Source of the DNA: Schistocerca nitens
Taxonomy: Eukaryota > Arthropoda > Insecta > Orthoptera > Acrididae
DNA length: 64,000 nt
Direction of reading: 5' to 3'
Assembly: GCF_023898315.1 (NCBI RefSeq)
Contig: NC_064616.1
Location: 538,647,602-538,711,601, forward strand
Shown: positions 23,912-34,691 of the stretch, one piece after another
How positions within the stretch are numbered: position 1 is the first letter of the stretch
Layout of the letters: each line of letters opens with the position of its first letter
The notes under the pieces: generated by a model
Seen by the model: the letters and a program-made list of their open reading frames with translations, nothing else
What the model was told of the DNA's origin: nothing
Databases searched by the model: none
Translations under genes and position numbers: made by a program

Positions 23912-24662
23912 GAGATACTCTGCTGATAATGTCATTTACATGCGCACTCACCGAATTTTATAAGCACAAAAAAATAAACTGGTACCGGTTAGTATTTTCT
24001 GAGACCTGTCTAAGACACCTGACTGTGTGAATCGCAGTATTCTCCTAGATAACTGAAGTTTTCTGAAATTAACGTAATGGCTAGCCAATGCATAATGTCA
24101 TATCCAACAAAAAGAATGCACGAAACTGAACATAATGCTACAATTAATATAGTCCAGGGATATAACTCTGACTTCTTCCAAATAATGTATGGGGTTCCAC
24201 TAGGCTCAGTGTCAGGTCCATCATTGTTCCTCATGTATCGCAACGACTTTTTGTCTAGTTCACAACAAGCAAGCAGAATTAGTTCTTTTTGCAAATTATA
24301 CTAGTATTGTCATCAGTCCAAGTATAGACACATAAATTTTCTTAAAAGTATCACTGACAGGTTTTTCTGCGTATGATGTGACCCTTAATTTGAAAAAGAC
24401 ATCATATTGAGTTCTGCCCATCTAGCGATACTACACCAGTGATACGTGTAGTACAACGGGAGGAAATAATAAACAGCGTAGAAACTTCATAATTTCAGGT
24501 GTCCATACTGATGAAAATTTAAACTGGAAAAAGCAAATTTTGGACTCATATCACAGCTTAATTCAGCCACATTTGCAATTAGAACCACTGAAAATCTTGA
24601 GAAGAGACTAATTAATAAACTGACATATTTTACATATTTTCTTTCATTAATGGCATATGATA

Positions 24663-25853
24663 CGATCTACATCTACATTTACGTGAATACTCTGAAATTC
24701 ACAGTTAAATGTATGCAGAGGGTTTATCGAACCAACTTCAAGCTATTTCTCCAACGTTCCATCGTACAACAGCACGCGGGAACAACAAAAACTTAAATCT
24801 TCCTGTATGAGCTCTGATTTCTTCTATTTTATTATGATTATCATTCCTTCATATGTAGATGGGTGCTAAGAAAATGTTTTCACATTATGAGGAGAGATTT
24901 GGTGTTTGAAATTTCATGAGAAGATACCACCACATCGAAAAAGTCTTTGTTTTAGTGACGGCCAGGTCAATTCGCGTATCGTATACGTTGCGCTCTTTCC
25001 TATTTCGCGACAGTACAAAACGAGCTGCCCTTATCTGAACTTTTTGTACGTCCTTCGTCCATCCTGTCTGACGCGTATCCCACATCGCACAGATATACTG
25101 CAGGAGAAGAGGACGTATAAGCGTAGTGTAGGCAGCCACTTTAGTAGACCTGTTGCAGTTCGTCAGTGTTTTCCCGTGTATCGTAGTCTTTACTTTGCTT
25201 TACCCACAACGTTGTCAATGTGATCGTTCTAACTTAAGTTATTCGTAACTGTCATCTATAAGTATTTAGCTGAATTTACAAGACTTATGTTTATGTGATT
25301 TATCGTGTAACCGAAATTTAGCGGAATCCTTTTGGTGCTCATGTGGATAACTTCACACTTCTCATTGTTTAGATACAATTGCCATTCTTCGTAACATACT
25401 GATACCTTTTCTAAACCGTTTTGCAAGCTGTTTTACAATCTGATGCCTTTATAAGACGATAAATGACAGCATCATCTGCAAACAGTTTTATAGACTTACT
25501 CAGATCGTCTCCTAAATCGTTTATGTAGATCAGGAACAGCAGAGGGCTCAAACACTTCCATGAGGAATGCCAAATATTACTTCTGTTTTACCCTCTGGCT
25601 TTCCGTCAGTTATTACGGACTGTGACATTCCGGACAGAAAATCATGAATCCAGTCACGCAACTGAGACGACAGTCCATAGGCACGCAGTTTGACTACAAA
25701 CCGCTTGTGAGGGATGGTGTCAAAAACATTTTGGAAATATGAAAATATGGAATCAATTAGACGTATCCTGTCAATAGCACACATTACTTCGGAAGCGTCG
25801 TTGTTCCCCTCAATCATCTTGTAGACATCGTTTAAGGAGTTGGACAACATAAC
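24663..25853 (-). mobile_element. LINE family 2, copy B (3' fragment, minus strand)
   Basis: The reverse-complement 3' end is at 24663, with TCTACATCTACATTTACGTG matching the TGTAGA-type end of copy A (14190-14207). On the minus strand, the piece at 25850-25548 holds FDTIPHKRFVVKLRAYGLSS, DWIHDFLSG and a GIPHGSV block (QGSV with glutamine changed). A further stretch reads LFLIYINDLGDDLSKSIKLF ADDAV with the catalytic FADD intact. Another open piece (25139-24885) carries TTLIRPLLLQYICAMWDTRQ, the 'TLIRPxLxYxxxxWDP' block. Frameshifts separate these. It splits LINE family 1 between 24660 and 25854. Confidence 0.85.
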
Positions 25854-26325
25854 TACTAATTCAAAGTATATTTATTCCCTCATGAAGTTTGTTGTAAATA
25901 ATCCATTACATTTCATAATTAACAATGATGTATATAATTACAATACCACGAGGAAAAATGACCTCCATTACTCCACAATAATGTGGCCTTTAGTACTAAA
26001 TAGGGTACTCAATGCTGCACGAAAAATTTTTAATCACATACCCAGTGATATAATATGTCCGACAAACAGCAAAGCAAAATTAGAAAACTGACTAAAGAAG
26101 TTTCTCCTTGACAACTTCTATTCCGTAGAAGAAAATCTATTGTTGTGCTCTATAAAACGTGTTGGGTAGGAATCACTAACTCATATCTGCAAATTTTTTT
26201 AAAAATTATAAATGTCAGCATGTAGCCATATTTAGAAATTAATCTGTGATATGAATCTAAAGTGACTCGTCCCACATCATTACGATCTATCTTGCAAAAT
26301 CATTCATAGAACATTAAATTAACTA
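25854..26325 (+). pseudogene. 3' end of LINE family 1 (continuation)
   Basis: A plus-strand open piece to 26091 reads SKYIYSLMKFVVNNPLHF, an NTTRKNDLHYST-like stretch and ARKIFNHIPSDI, the usual C-terminal blocks of these LINE proteins ('NxLPxxIxxxxsxxxFKxxLK'). A broken KLENxLKKFLLDNFYSVEE follows across a stop. The 3' UTR has GACTCGTCCCACATCATTAC and ends near an AACATTAAATT run. About 40 residues that should precede SKYIY are missing, so the family 2 insertion came with, or was followed by, a deletion. Confidence 0.75.
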
Positions 26326-26343
26326 CGTAACTAATATGTGAAC

Positions 26344-26841
26344 GGTGTCCATAATTGAAGGGCTTATTTCAATTGTGGTACAAGTCCATTACCTCGACTT
26401 TTCTATCTCTAATGCTTCTGACATTAATGGTGCCAACAAACAGAAAGGAAGGTTCATCTCTAGCAAGAAGCCATAAGCTTGAATATTTCTGGTATCTCAA
26501 CTCCAGACTTCTCAGCGCTCATTTAACTTTAGGACTCTATATCTCAGAATGAACAAAAATGGACTTGTACCACTATTGAAATAAGCCCTTCAAATAATGT
26601 TTCAATTTCAGAACGCTTTAGAGAGAGAACCATTGCTCAGAATGACGCCAAAGAGCATATTATTGACATAGGACGAAACGCCATGGAAAAAATGTACGAG
26701 AAATGGACCAATAGGTGGCACTATTTTTGTTCGATGGCGTTTTCCCTTTCGTCAATAATATGTTGTTCAAATCTGATGTCATTCTGAGCAGTGATTCTTT
26801 TTCTACAGCATTTTGAAATGAGAAATTTAACTATGGACACC
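26344..26841. mobile_element. Long inverted-repeat (foldback/MITE-like) element
   Basis: The outer inverted repeats start GGTGTCCATAA at 26344 and end TATGGACACC at 26841. Excluding the nested insertion, the arms can be followed for about 100 bases or more: TTGCTCAGAATGAC / GTCATTCTGAGCAG, CATATTATTGAC / GTCAATAATATG, AACGCCAT / ATGGCGTT. The arms have many mismatches. There is no coding capacity. The left arm carries the smaller element at 26355-26593. Confidence 0.75.
26355..26593. mobile_element. MITE with near-perfect 36 bp terminal inverted repeats
   Basis: The left end, TTGAAGGGCTTATTTCAATT, continues to about 26390. The right end is its reverse complement, finishing ...AATAAGCCCTTCAA at 26593, with one or two mismatches in about 36. 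ATAA flanks both sides (26351-26354 and 26594-26597), a possible 4 bp target duplication. The element is 239 bases with no coding content. It lies within the left arm of the older inverted-repeat element. Confidence 0.85.
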
Positions 26842-28190
26842 CAGTACGGAAACTTAACAGACAGCATCATAGTCATACATTCTGAAAAAAATGGTGAGAA
26901 TCTAGATTTATTGCAACAAGATGTACTCCGGTAGCCTCAAACTCAACGACAAAAGAGAGTATCACTGTCACAACTACTTCAACGATTTTTACAGTTTGAC
27001 ACCCAGTATATTAGTTTTAGTCGTCAGCTCCTCTGCTTTCTCAAAAATAACAAATATTTCTTCGTGCATATCCAAAGCAGCTTTAGTATGAATTGTGAGC
27101 ATGTATCTTAGCTGTCTGAAGCAATATCTGACTCGTTGTTATACACTGAAATGGATTGCAAGTGTATCAGTGATCAAATGTACGTAATGTGTTTATTGAG
27201 TTGAGATACAGGTTAAATATAATTGACGAATCTTAACGAAAAAACTCATAGTACTCTTAGTAATCTACACATTTTGAAATGCTGCCCATAATTACGGTAC
27301 AAATTTTTGCTCTGTCGCATTTTGACTCTTTCCGTATGTAGGAAGACATTGTTGTGAGATTACCAACTCGATCATTCACAGAAGGAATACGTAATTTCCA
27401 TTAAAACTTCACAGATGTTGAAGTCACAGGCTTCGATCTGTACTATGCCTTAAATAATATACTAAAGTAACAGAAACAGGATTTCTTAACGCAGAAATTT
27501 GTACCAACAACAGTCCGTGCTCAACAAGAACACGTAAAATCTACATCATGTATGTCACTATTGATTATAGTAAAAAATTATGGCTGTAGTTTAGCAAGTC
27601 GATGGCTCATTAGCGTGTACCGTATGGGCTACGAAAAAAAAGGGACACGACATTAGTGTGTTTCAGGAACCGTCCGCGCATCCATCTGCAGTTATTTACA
27701 GATATTGTGGGAAACTTAAAGCAGAATGGCAGGGTTTCATATTTGTAATGTTCCTCTCGAATGAAAGTCCGCAGTATCATTTGAGACGTATCTCGCTTAG
27801 TAATAATGCTCGAGTAGTTAAAGTTTCGTTAAGAAATATGGGTACAAAAACCACGCGCAAAAGTAAAAATTTATTGCCCTGTTGTACCGTCTTTGGATGT
27901 AGGAAATGATCAGTTACATTTTATTCTTATTGTGACATGCAAATATAAAACACCTAACATAATGAACAGCGTTAATTGATAATTACAGTCGTATCATTTA
28001 AGCATGAGATACAGGAAAGCGAAGGAAAGGGAAAGAATGGGTGTGGGAGGGGGGTGGGAGTGGGGAGGGGGAATCGTGGCATCTAGCCGCACAGGGCATG
28101 GTGGTAATGCAATAACAAAAGTTGACTATTTGTGCTGCACCGGTACTCAAACCTAGATGTACTGTTTATCAACGGTTGCCTTAACTGCTT
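26842..28190. other. Unassigned sequence
   Basis: No gene recognised. An open frame at 27658-27909 (83 codons) has no known motif. The stretch ends with a G-rich tract described separately. Confidence 0.4.
28039..28071 (+). repeat. G-tract cluster, possible G-quadruplex
   Basis: Six runs of three or more G in 33 bases, separated by one to three bases (GGGTGTGGGAGGGGGG, then TGGGAGTGGGGAGGGGG). This meets the simple pattern for a plus-strand G-quadruplex. It is unusual in this AT-rich sequence. No nearby gene was recognised, so a regulatory role cannot be argued. Confidence 0.7.
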
Positions 28191-28194
28191 CAGC

Positions 28195-28982
28195 CCTGTG
28201 GAGACTGTCCCTTTAACAGGCCATTTCAGGAATGTTGATATCGACAAATCGTTGTCTCACAGGGGCTGGCTTATGACAGGGTGTCCTGTCATGCTGGGAC
28301 GAACAGTTGTAGTCTCCCACCAGTTCCCCTACTGTTTGGAGGTCACTATGCTGTAAAATGTGTTCATATCCTTCCGCATTTTGAGTTTTCTTTATCTCAA
28401 GAAGCGGCTCACATCCTAACCACGAAAAACAGCTCCATACCGTAACAACACTTCTGTATATCACTGTTGGCACTCAACATGATCGCATTCGCCAGCCTAA
28501 ACCTTTCCATCAGGCTGCCACAGGGTGTAGCGTAACCACTCCAGTCACTCGTTTCTAGGCATCCACCATGCAGTGGCGTAACATTTTACGCCACGTCAAA
28601 TGTCGCTTAGCATTGATACAGACACTGGTGGCTTTTGAAGAGGTGCTCGAGGCTTGTATCCCATTCTTTTTAACTCCCTACGTGATTTCTCTTTGCTAGC
28701 TGGACTCTTGTAAGCACTTTGATACTCAACGAGCTATTCGTGCCGCTCATTTCAAGCAATTTTGTATAACCACACTCCTCAACGCTTGATGGCCTCCGTC
28801 CATCAGCCCGGTCTTTGTTTAGCTATGGTTGGTCCTTCACGTTTACACTTCAAGTCACATTATCAACAATCGACCTGTTCTGCTATGGAAGGGTTGATGT
28901 GTCTCTGACGGATTAGTTATAAGGTGACTTCCAATGACTAGCCGACGTTAGATGTCCGGATACTTTTAATAATGTTGTGTGT
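28195..28982 (-). mobile_element. Tc1-like element relic
   Basis: The right end carries ATGTCCGGATACTTTTAATA near 28952-28972, the same outer-repeat type as the element at 10977-12200. On the minus strand the open piece at 28473-28213 reads VVTVWSCFSWLGCEPLLEI, then a decayed second catalytic block in SSQHDRTPCHK (the aspartate remains, NAP is lost) and VRQRFVDINIPEMAC. The third block with the catalytic glutamate is missing, so the element is truncated on the left near 28195. Upstream helix-turn-helix sequence is not readable. Confidence 0.7.
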
Positions 28983-28984
28983 TT

Positions 28985-30720
28985 ATGGCGTTAAGCTCTA
29001 CCTATTTACTAACACTTAGCCGTTTCTTTGCATTAACTCTGTTCAAGGTATTCTCATCGCACGGTCACCTTCTGCCACAGTTAACGATCACATCGAGTAA
29101 CCATATCCATAAAATACTGACACAGTTCCCAGATGCCTTACATCACCTTCGTCGAGACTGAAGGGCGCTTTCGATCATAAGTAGTATGTATGCCTCTCGC
29201 TTGGCACAATTACAGAAGATGCTAGTTTTCCCAGTGGACGCGTGTCATATTTCACGAGAAACGGGACTCCGTCCAGTCGTATGGTAAGTTAGAAAATTGG
29301 TACTTCGTTAGTAGTCACCTTAAACGTAATGGGTGGCATCATTAAGCCATCGTTTTACATCTGTAACGTACAGAGAGATGTCAGATGGTAATTCCCCCAT
29401 CATCCAGGAGCAAAATCGCCAGTTTGTTTCACTGAAATTACTGGGGTGTAATACGGATGACGCAACTTTTGCTGGTTTCGCATCGGCGACAACATGGGCG
29501 GCAGAATATGTATCCAACATCAGGCGGCACACAAACAGACTTTCATTTCGTGACCCATCAGAATAATTTTGACTTCACTATACATTTTTCCGTGGTATTT
29601 ATGTGGCGGCAAACAAATAATTTCTCCGTAGAATGACTACTGCAAGTCGCAGTCACAGTTGTCACAGAAGTGTCACAGGTTTTCATTGGAAGTGCCATAC
29701 CACGTCTCACTATAGTCTCCCTCGACCCATAATCAAGCAGAGATGCCTAGCGGATTCTTTGGACTTCAAGAAATCAAATTCAAAGAATGTTGTGTTAACG
29801 CACATGGATTACAGGCATTAACGACAAAAGACTGGCAGAAATATTAGATGGTCATCACTCACCGACGCCACTTGATCCAGTAATGAATCGTCTCTTAGAA
29901 TTCCGCTAAGAATGGACACTGGGAGTAATGACGTCTCACAGATCTTAGACGGTTGACGTGCAGACACCATGCAGTGTGTGACATTGCTGATTTTCTCTTC
30001 ACCATTGGTTACTGGTGAACTTAAATGTGTTCAGCTGAATTTCTTTTCCGACGATCGACCCAACTGTCCTCTCCAGGTGATGTGAAGTATTTCATTACGT
30101 GTATTCTCTGCCTGAACACCAAACAGACTGTAAAATATTGTAGATGTGACACTGCACTTTACAGACAATTTTGGCTTCCGGAGTCGATTACGCCATTTGA
30201 TACTCATATGTGCGGTGATTTGTCAATTCGTCCGACGACGAGCAGTTAAGATCATCGTTGCGGATCCTGAAGTTAATACCCACCGGTCGACTTCCGTCGT
30301 CTACAACCTCGCGCATCCAACTACCGCCGGCTGCCGTATGTCACCTCTCACAACGATCCGCTGTCGTCTTGCTGCTGTCAGATTTTCATCTCCCCACCTG
30401 CACACACTGTGTCTGTCTAGTACCCGAATCCACACTACGGCTCACAGCTTCTTACCGTCCGCCCCACAGAAGACTACAACCAACTTACCAGCGACCTTTC
30501 TTTTGTTTATATACTCGCCTTACGATCGATGAACCGATAAAGCAGTTAAGCTAATTTTTTTTTATTCCGTACATCATCTAAAAAGATATAGTAGTTATCA
30601 AAGTCATATGATTTCCAGGACTGAAATTGTTTTTAGAAACACTGATAATCACTAACAGCCTACCCGAAGACTGAATTTATTTCAGATACGATAAACATAA
30701 GAGAGTGGTAGCTGTTGTTG
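28985..30720. other. Unassigned sequence
   Basis: No gene recognised. Overlapping open frames exist on both strands at 29320-29566 and in a C-rich stretch at 30146-30554 (up to 128 codons), but none shows a domain, and the C-rich composition explains the lack of stops in the latter. Confidence 0.35.
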
Positions 30721-31290
30721 TGTCGGCTACTGTGGGATTTGGCACAGACACAAAGAAGGAAATTGAGAAGCTGCGATTGCCGGTGGCACGAATCCAAAAT
30801 TATCTGCACATTAAACTTTAAACTTCAGTCTGGAACGGCGTGACTACTACGGTCGCAGTTCGAATCCTGCCTCGGGCATGGATGTGTGTGATGTCCTTAG
30901 GTTAGTTAGGTTTAAGTAGTTCTAAGTTCTAGGGGACTGATGACCACAGATGTTAAGTCCCATAGTGCTCAGAGCCATTTGAACCATTTTGAACCAAACT
31001 TTAAAATTAAGAAAACAATTTATTTCCATAAGGAAAGAAACCCAACTTACCCTGTCGTTATAAAGTGGCTTCCTGTGCCTCCTACATGCAATAAAATTTA
31101 CTCTCTATTACTACTAGTAGAATGCAGTCTAAGTATCGTGTTCCTATTACTCATTACTGATGGCGTGGAAGTCTCCGACCGAACTGGTACCGACCAGTGA
31201 TGGACGGCTGGTTAAGTCAGCGGGGACAGGGGGCGCTGAACTCTGTCTTCCTGGAGGTGTGGAACTGTCCGCTCATTCCACTGACGCGCA
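30721..31290 (-). repeat. 3' LTR of the gypsy-like element, split by a SINE
   Basis: It aligns with the right LTR from CTACTGTGGG (right: CTACTGCGG) through AACTGTCCGCT (right: GGCTGCCCGT). The SINE at 30823-30995 interrupts it with its own 10 bp duplication. It begins with TG at 30721 and ends with CA near 31290, as LTRs should. Confidence 0.7.
30823..30995 (+). mobile_element. 5'-truncated tRNA-derived SINE
   Basis: Plus-strand SINE lacking the first 30 or so bases: it starts CTTCAGTCTGGAACGGCGTG, keeps GTCGCAGTTCGAATCCTGCC (B-box) and the full tail to GAACCATTTTGAACC. A 10 bp target-site duplication, AAACTTTAAA, lies at 30813-30822 and 30996-31005. It sits in the 3' LTR of the gypsy-like element. 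Confidence 0.9.
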
Positions 31291-31739
31291 GTACAACGCC
31301 TTCAGTTTCGCGGCGCTGTAGCAGTCAGTGTGCAGTCGATGCTCCAGGACTGCATAAAGTGCCGCAACGTTGTCGTGTAGGGAGCCATTTTACGACTACC
31401 AGGGGAAAGGTGAGGTAGGAAGCCGGGCGGCGAGAGGAGCCGGGAGCCGCACCTGCGACCGACGTCAAGTCTCTGGCCGCACCCCGACATCCGTCCTGGG
31501 TTTAGAGGGGAACGTTGGTCAGAAAACCCTCGAAAAGGAGCCCACCCTTTTCCTAAAACGGTCCGATGAAAAACGGAGTTGGCGGCGATAACGGCAGCGC
31601 CGGGAAGAGCGCCGGAAAGTGGAGTTGCTGCGGCATCGAAGGCAATGGCTCCAGCTCTATCAATTCCGGAGGCGGTGCCGAACAGGCCCCAACCGGCGGC
31701 CACACGGACCACAGAATCCGTGGTGAATGCGAATCTGGG

Positions 31740-32964
31740 AACTGAAAATCTGCGGAAGAATCCCGCAATCGAGAAGCAGGAATCTGGTTCTGATCGTTGG
31801 CGCAACAACCCAGCAGGACCTGGAATTAAATGGATGCAAAAGCCAAAATTTTGAAGAATCGTTACTCTCCCAGAGGCTGGTACGACCAAAACCTCAGAAA
31901 AGAATAGAATCATGGGCTGAAAGTGATACTTGCAGAGCGAGGGAGACGCCATGAACTGCGGTGGTTGCAAGAACTGGAGCTGCGGACAGTGGCGCCGGCC
32001 ATGTAGAATATCCGCCGGTGACGGACCGTCGGGGTGCTGGGAACGGTACGTTGGGAGGAAGAGACACAGCGCTTGCTCCCGTGTGTCGGAGGCACGTAGT
32101 TCGTTCATCTGTTGCTCTGTTGCTTGAACATACGTACAAACCATTCAACTTCTCCGTCAGCACTGATAAAGTGAGTGATACCATTGGTCTTACAAAACTG
32201 ATCAAAGTCCTGAGCTGTAGATTGTGGTGTATTGTCTGTACTCAACACAACATTTTAGGCAAACATTCCAAGAGAAAAAAAAAGCGTGGATGGTACTACG
32301 CGACGTAGTCGTGTTTATGGGCACTGCAGACGGATATTTGTTAAAAAAGCCAACCAGCGCTCCAAAAGGGACCAGGAAATTCCATATGCACTCGCTGCCA
32401 CGGTTATTGAGGCTTTGGCCAAGCTAGAAACGTTTGCGGCGGGGCCGATAGGATTTCAGCACAAGCACGGCACTGTGACGTTCTCTGTTGAATGTGGGCG
32501 CCCGTGCCCGGCCGGCCAAGTAAAGTGCCGACATGCTAACTGTTTTGAGAGTACAGTTCCCAAATATCGTTGGTGGAGCAGTCCCAATAAATATTTTTGC
32601 AACATTTTAGGCATAAGCACACAAGATTGTCCAGAGTCATTTTGCAATAATATCACGTGATGCTGGACGGAGAGGTTATGCCGAGGAGCAAAATATTGTC
32701 ACACAAAAGAACTCTGAATGTTTCTCACTGAACGAGGCAAAGCACTACGAATGTAGTGCAACAAAAGGCTCATGACAGGGTCTGCTTCTGTGGCCTGTGC
32801 AATTTTACTATAGTGCAGTGGAAACGTCTGTAAAAGTTCAGTATCTTGCGCATCCATCTAACATGATGCGGCGTTAGCGCAGAATTTAGAATCAGGATCG
32901 ACAGGAAGGCGACAAAGGGTGTCAGCATTCGCATGCTCTGACATGAGCTGGTACAATATTTCAT
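31740..32964 (-). pseudogene. Integrase of the gypsy-like element (broken)
   Basis: The integrase joins the cDNA copy to the chromosome. Visible from N- to C-terminus on the minus strand: the RNase H/IN linker with a SEHANAD-like stretch near 32940; the HHCC zinc module, whose LHQRYLGTVLSKQLACRHFT stretch lies within 32456-32656; the core with WQRVHMEFPGPFW near 32380, STDNTPQSTAQDFDQFC near 32240 (second catalytic aspartate) and DGEVEWFVRMFKQQ near 32160 (catalytic glutamate); then FLPTYRSQHPDGPSPADILH near 32065-32010 and the C-terminal module to about 31740. Stops and frame changes occur between almost all blocks. The GC-rich 280-codon open frame at 32144-31302 is this region partly read in frame, not a separate gene. 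Confidence 0.85.
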
Positions 32965-32995
32965 ACTGATACTGTGACAGTAACAAAGCCCATCG

Positions 32996-33407
32996 TTACA
33001 GCTTCTCAGCTGTGCGTGGCGGAACAGGTTTCGACGTATGAAACAAAGACTGAAATGGCTTATAGTCCGTCGCTAGGTAAAACATCCAACCAAATAGAGA
33101 AAGATGGAACTCTGTCACGCCATAGATAATAGCGAGTGCTTCCTTCTCGATTTGGCAATAGATATATTTAGTCTTGGTCAATAACTTGAAAGCGAAAACA
33201 ATTGGCGTGTCCTGTGAACCAAATCTGTGAGAGAGCACGCCTCCGATACCGTACGAAGAAGTGTCCACTGCCCAAAACCACAGGCTTAGCGGGGTCGAAA
33301 TTAAAAAGGCATCTGTCACTCAACAAGTCATATTTGGGTTTCCCTAATGTATCCTGCCACTCTTTGGTCCAATCAAAAGGCACATTCTTCTGGCGCAAAC
33401 GATGCAA
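32996..33407 (-). pseudogene. RNase H domain of the gypsy-like element (broken)
   Basis: Degrades the RNA strand during reverse transcription. The minus-strand piece 33319-32996 contains AVDTSSYGIGGVLSHRF (first aspartate), YCQIEKEALAIIYGVTEFH (glutamate) and YLATDYKPFQSLF (aspartate), the standard Ty3/gypsy RNase H core. Upstream, 33407-33168 in another frame holds the connection domain ending PFDWTKEWQ. Confidence 0.85.
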
Positions 33408-33424
33408 TGGAGCTGCGGTCAGAG

Positions 33425-34157
33425 CTACGTTGGGTATAAACCGAATAAAATATGTCTTTTCAGGAGAACTGAGTACAATTCCATCACGTTCCGTAGGTCA
33501 GGGAGGTCCTGGGTGGACAGAAAATGTGATTGAAGGGAATTAACAGCTTGGTTCTTTGGAAAATGGCATAAGTACAGGATTTCATTCTGAAAACAGGCAC
33601 ATTTGTCCAGGTGACACTTCGGACCTGGAGCTAAAAGTACTTGCAAAAGAATACTAAGGTTACTCGTTCCTCTGGCGAACGTCCTGACACCAGTATCTCA
33701 TTCCAAGTAATTTGAACAGAATGGAGCTTTTGCAGTAAGTTGTTTTGCATAGCGTTGGAATATGGCTGTTGTGGAAGCGCTGCCAAAAGGTAAGCACAAA
33801 AATTTGAACAACCCTAAAAGTATGTTGGCCACAAACACTTTCTGAGGCTCCCCCCTTGCCGAATTTGCAAATACGCATCGCGTGGGTCAATTTGTTTTTT
33901 TTTTTTAAATAGAGGCCTGCACCAAGCCTGTCCATTAATTCCTCAGGGCGAGGCAACGGATAAGTAGCAATTACTGTTTCTGGAATCACAGTGGATTTAA
34001 AGTCAACACAAAGACTAAGTCCTCCAGAAGGCTTTGGTAAGGTGACTAACGGAGAAGCCCACTGACTAGCCTGGATAGGAGCAGTAACACCATAGTCTTG
34101 CCATACTTTAAGTTCACTTGCAACTTTGTCTGTAAGTGCATGAGGGACAGTACGCAC
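33425..34157 (-). pseudogene. Reverse transcriptase of the gypsy-like element (broken)
   Basis: The first piece (34157-33660) begins VPHALTDKVASELKVWQDYG and continues SPLVTLPKPSGGLSLCVDFK, the fingers of a Ty3/gypsy RT, then YPLPRPEELMDRLGAGLYL. The A-motif aspartate is lost (LTHAMRI instead of DLxxAYxQI). The YLDD box near 33690 reads YLE followed by a stop, so the catalytic pair is gone. The second piece (33646-33425) covers the thumb with GPKCHLDKCACFQNEILYLC. A T-run on the plus strand (about 33895-33907) caused slippage in this gene. Confidence 0.85.
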
Positions 34158-34289
34158 CCAAACACCTTAGGTTGCTCATTCTCCTTCAATGCAACGTGCA
34201 CCACAAAATTATTTGATCTGACAGGCCCTTCAGAAAATAAATTAGGAAACTCCGCAATCAGTTGAGTAACACTGTTTTTTGGGATGAAA

Positions 34290-34654
34290 GCAGAAACAGA
34301 ATGCACATTGTCCTGAATACGAAAACCAAACAAATCAAAAGCATGTAACCCTATAAAATTTTCGTTGTTACACGAACACAGAATTGTAAATGTCACTGTT
34401 TTTATATAAGACTGGAATGTTGCAGGCAAACTACACGTACGAAGCACTGGAATGTCCTGGCTATTATAAGCATTAAGTTGCGTGCAAGCTTTCGTCAAAT
34501 GTGGCGAGCCGAACCGTTCAGAAGTGGCGAGATTAAGCAGTGCAACGGAAGTGCCAGTGCTTAACTGAAGTCGAACGACGCGTCCGGCAGTGACTAAGTT
34601 CACAAACAGTTCATTAAACTGTCGTTGCACAGCACTTGGGGGGAGTGAAGGCAC
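34290..34654 (-). pseudogene. Aspartic protease of the gypsy-like element (inactive)
   Basis: An open piece of 202 codons (34654-34046) begins near the protease. The active-site triad reads LQLSTGTSVALL at residues about 30-40, so DTGA has become STGT, and the enzyme could not work. Later residues run into the linker to RT, and the frame is lost near 34140. The domain order gag-PR-RT matches the family. Confidence 0.7.
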
Positions 34655-34691
34655 ATCCTGAATTTGGTTACTACTAATACCGGTAGCAGGA

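Larger units (their letters stand above)
22430..24660 (+). pseudogene. LINE family 1 reverse transcriptase region (broken)
   Basis: It resumes with VDKYSRSPTDYVLFGGAQSK and GLFDYDAQLIGIN, the end of the endonuclease (the SDHD block with serine changed to phenylalanine: GLFDYDA). An open piece (22596-22913) then holds KPWITRGIKASCDRKGEIH, the 'KPWIT.GI..SC..K..L' linker. RT blocks follow in decayed form: SAGFDCVSSRVFKI near 23245 ('S.G.D.I...lK'), LEPLFKKHD near 23555 ('PIFKKGD'), FHYFR, and after the SINE a piece at 24077-24304 containing VPLGSVSGPSLFLMYRNDFL ('VPQGSILGPLLFLIYINDL') and an LVLFANYTS stretch in place of LFADDT, so the catalytic pair is lost. The post-RT part (NLNWKKQI) fades at 24660, where another LINE begins. 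Confidence 0.75.
18980..26325 (+). mobile_element. LINE family 1, long copy with three nested insertions
   Basis: Recognisable parts in order: a PHD-like cysteine cluster typical of ORF1 (about 19000-19100), an APE-type endonuclease remnant (19740-20290), the pre-RT linker (22430-22920), RT fragments (23070-24310), the post-RT region (24460-24660, then 25854-26170), and a 3' UTR with GACTCGTCCCACATCATTAC ending near 26325. Three insertions interrupt it: the orphan-protein unit (about 20295-22408), a SINE (23721-23911) and a minus-strand LINE family 2 fragment (24663-25853). Without these it would be about 3.8-4 kb. All coding parts have frameshifts and stops. The 5' end is approximate. Confidence 0.75.

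Noticed and set aside
30146..30554. Overlapping 98- and 128-codon open frames as a gene
   Set aside because: C-rich composition lowers stop frequency; no motif, and two frames are equally open.
31302..32144. A 280-codon minus-strand open frame as a possible novel gene
   Set aside because: Its first part is the C-terminal integrase text of the gypsy-like element (FLPTYRSQHPDGPSPADILH); the rest is GC-rich read-through within the same element.
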